DNA of 6,249 nt from JAFCEV01 sp964473005. Its GTDB lineage: Archaea > Nanobdellota > Nanobdellia > Pacearchaeales > GW2011-AR1. The DNA is taken from NCBI GenBank assembly GCA_964473005.1, contig CAYYME010000026.1, positions 1 through 6,249 on the forward strand. Direction: 5' to 3'. Each line of letters begins with the position of its first letter. Position 1 is the first letter of the stretch. The position numbers and the translations under genes are program-made. This document shows, in pieces, positions 5,215 through 6,249 of the stretch. The notes beneath the pieces were generated by a model, which saw only the letters and a list, made by a program, of their open reading frames with translations, did no database searches and had not been told where the DNA came from.

Positions 5215-6177
5215 TTATCCCTTGCCCAAGCCAGCAAGAACAAAACTCGCCAAAAGAGCCTGAAGTTGTATGAAAGGGTCTGAGCCTTCAGTCATCCTGA
5301 ATTCTGCCTCGCCTGTTTTTTCTGTCAGCTTGACTTTTATTTCAGGCTCTACAGGAAGATTCCAGATTTCTTTTTGTATTGCTTTGACTACATCCTGCCC
5401 AGAGATGCTCTCCCTCAGCATAATATCAAATAATTTTTCCCTTGCTTTCTGGAAATCCCCTGAAACCGCATAATCCAGAACTATCTTGATATCTTTTGGC
5501 TTTGCCTCTGAAATTATTGTGGAAACTAGTTCCGCATTTATTGAAGGCGAAACAGCTGAAGTTGATTGAAGAAGATTAATACAGCGTCTGCAATCCCCTT
5601 CGCTCCCTTCATATATCATCTCTATTGCTTCAGGAGTTATTGTCAGGTTTTCTTTCTGGGTAATTTTCATTATCACTTTTTCTATATCTTTTTTTTCCAG
5701 AAGCTTGAATCTAAACAATGCGCATCTCGACTGAATAGGGTCTATGATTTTGCTTGAGTAATTGCAGGAGAGAATAAATCTGCAGGTTGCTGAATAATTC
5801 TCCATGGTTCTTCTTAATGCCTGCTGTGCTTCGGGTGTCAGGGCATCAGCTTCATCCAGAAATATTATCTTGAAGGAAACATTCCCGAGAGATTTTGTCC
5901 TTGCAAAAGTTTTTACTTTCTCCCTTACCACATTTATTCCACGCTCATCAGAGGCATTTAACTCCAGATAGTTTTCTTTCCAGTTATTTTTGAAAAATTC
6001 TTTCACGATTATCAAAGCCAGTGTTGATTTTCCTGTTCCTGCAGGCCCTGCAAACAGCAAATGAGGGATGTTCAGGGAATTGACAAGAGATTCCACTCTC
6101 TTGATGATGTCATCCTGTCCGACAACTTCAGAGAAGACAGCAGGCCTGTATTTTTCAGTCCAGATTTCAGATGCCAT
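5215..6177 (-). CDS. rfcS: Replication factor C small subunit
   Basis: RfcS is the small subunit of the archaeal clamp loader, normally present in several copies per pentamer, which drives PCNA loading by ATP hydrolysis. The RFC box WTEKYRP is at 6-12 and Walker A (GPAGTGKST) at 44-52. LNASDERG is at 73-80 and Walker B (FLDEAD) at 106-111. Sensor 1 (SCNYSSKI) is at 137-144, the SRC arginine-finger motif at 150-152 and sensor 2 (GDCRRCINLLQ) at 194-204. The collar domain occupies about 225-320. At 320 residues it is full length, and the P-loop has no intein, a common insertion site in archaeal RfcS. Cys at 196 and 200 replaces the more usual Met/Ala around the sensor-2 arginines. It is the first gene of the operon and starts at ATG 6177 behind a well-spaced TATA element. 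Confidence 0.97.
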   Translation of the reverse strand: MASEIWTEKYRPAVFSEVVGQDDIIKRVESLVNSLNIPHLLFAGPAGTGKSTLALIIVKEFFKNNWKENYLELNASDERGINVVREKVKTFARTKSLGNVSFKIIFLDEADALTPEAQQALRRTMENYSATCRFILSCNYSSKIIDPIQSRCALFRFKLLEKKDIEKVIMKITQKENLTITPEAIEMIYEGSEGDCRRCINLLQSTSAVSPSINAELVSTIISEAKPKDIKIVLDYAVSGDFQKAREKLFDIMLRESISGQDVVKAIQKEIWNLPVEPEIKVKLTEKTGEAEFRMTEGSDPFIQLQALLASFVLAGLGKG

Positions 6178-6199
6178 GATTGAAAAAACAAGGATTGGT

Positions 6200-6206
6200 T
6201 AATAAA
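6200..6206 (-). promoter_or_regulatory. Probable TATA box for the rfcS operon
   Basis: TTTATTA on the minus strand, in the context ACCTTTATTAACC, is centred 26 bases before the rfcS ATG at 6177. No Shine-Dalgarno lies between the two. This fits a leaderless start for the rfcS / Cys-rich gene / rfcL transcript. Confidence 0.5.
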
Positions 6207-6249
6207 GGTTATTGTGATTTAGAAGATGTTTTTGAAAATGTTAGAAATG

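Noticed and set aside
5079..5757. Plus-strand ORFs of 63-67 residues
   Set aside because: Antisense to rfcS and the small Cys-rich gene, with no supporting motif.
6019..6048. Intein at the RfcS P-loop
   Set aside because: Walker A (GPAGTGKST) is continuous and the protein has the normal intein-free length.
1..6249. tRNA, rRNA, CRISPR array or insertion sequence
   Set aside because: No cloverleaf-like GC-rich segment, regularly spaced repeats, transposase or terminal inverted repeats were seen on either strand.

Overview
The window looks like chromosomal DNA from an AT-rich archaeon. It encodes both subunits of an archaeal replication factor C clamp loader, a Trm5/Taw2-type tRNA methyltransferase and a HerA-family ATPase. 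Several genes have an AT-rich TATA-like element centred about 22-26 bases before the start codon and no clear Shine-Dalgarno, as expected for archaeal leaderless transcripts. Small proteins, tight packing and a membrane-anchored thioredoxin of this type would fit a DPANN lineage (for example Woesearchaeota or Pacearchaeota), but that placement is inference.

Layout: 1-834 (+) is the 3' part of a Trm5/Taw2-like methyltransferase, cut by the left edge. It converges on 868-1506 (-), an unrecognised AT-rich gene with a possible transglutaminase/papain-like Cys-His core. That gene lies just downstream of 1541-2848 (-), a HerA-like ATPase. A short divergent promoter region (about 2849-2971) separates the ATPase from 2972-3703 (+), a membrane-anchored thioredoxin-like protein with a CGWC site. 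This converges on a minus-strand operon, read right to left: rfcS (6177-5215), a small Cys-rich protein (5212-4889) and rfcL (4902-3733). The genes there are separated by 2 bases and by a 14-base overlap.

Working together: RfcS and RfcL form the clamp loader that places PCNA on primed DNA. The small Cys-rich protein is locked between them and is the best candidate for an undescribed partner. The HerA-like ATPase followed by the Cys-His protein is a second possible functional pair, although their base composition differs sharply (about 28% versus about 45% G+C in the parts I counted).

Oddities: a second, diverged copy of the last 12 codons of the methyltransferase lies just after its stop. 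A C-rich insert interrupts the same gene. RfcL ends without a recognisable PCNA-binding (PIP) motif. I see no tRNA, rRNA, CRISPR array, insertion sequence or intein. No gene-free stretch exceeds 300 bases; the longest gap is about 123 bases.
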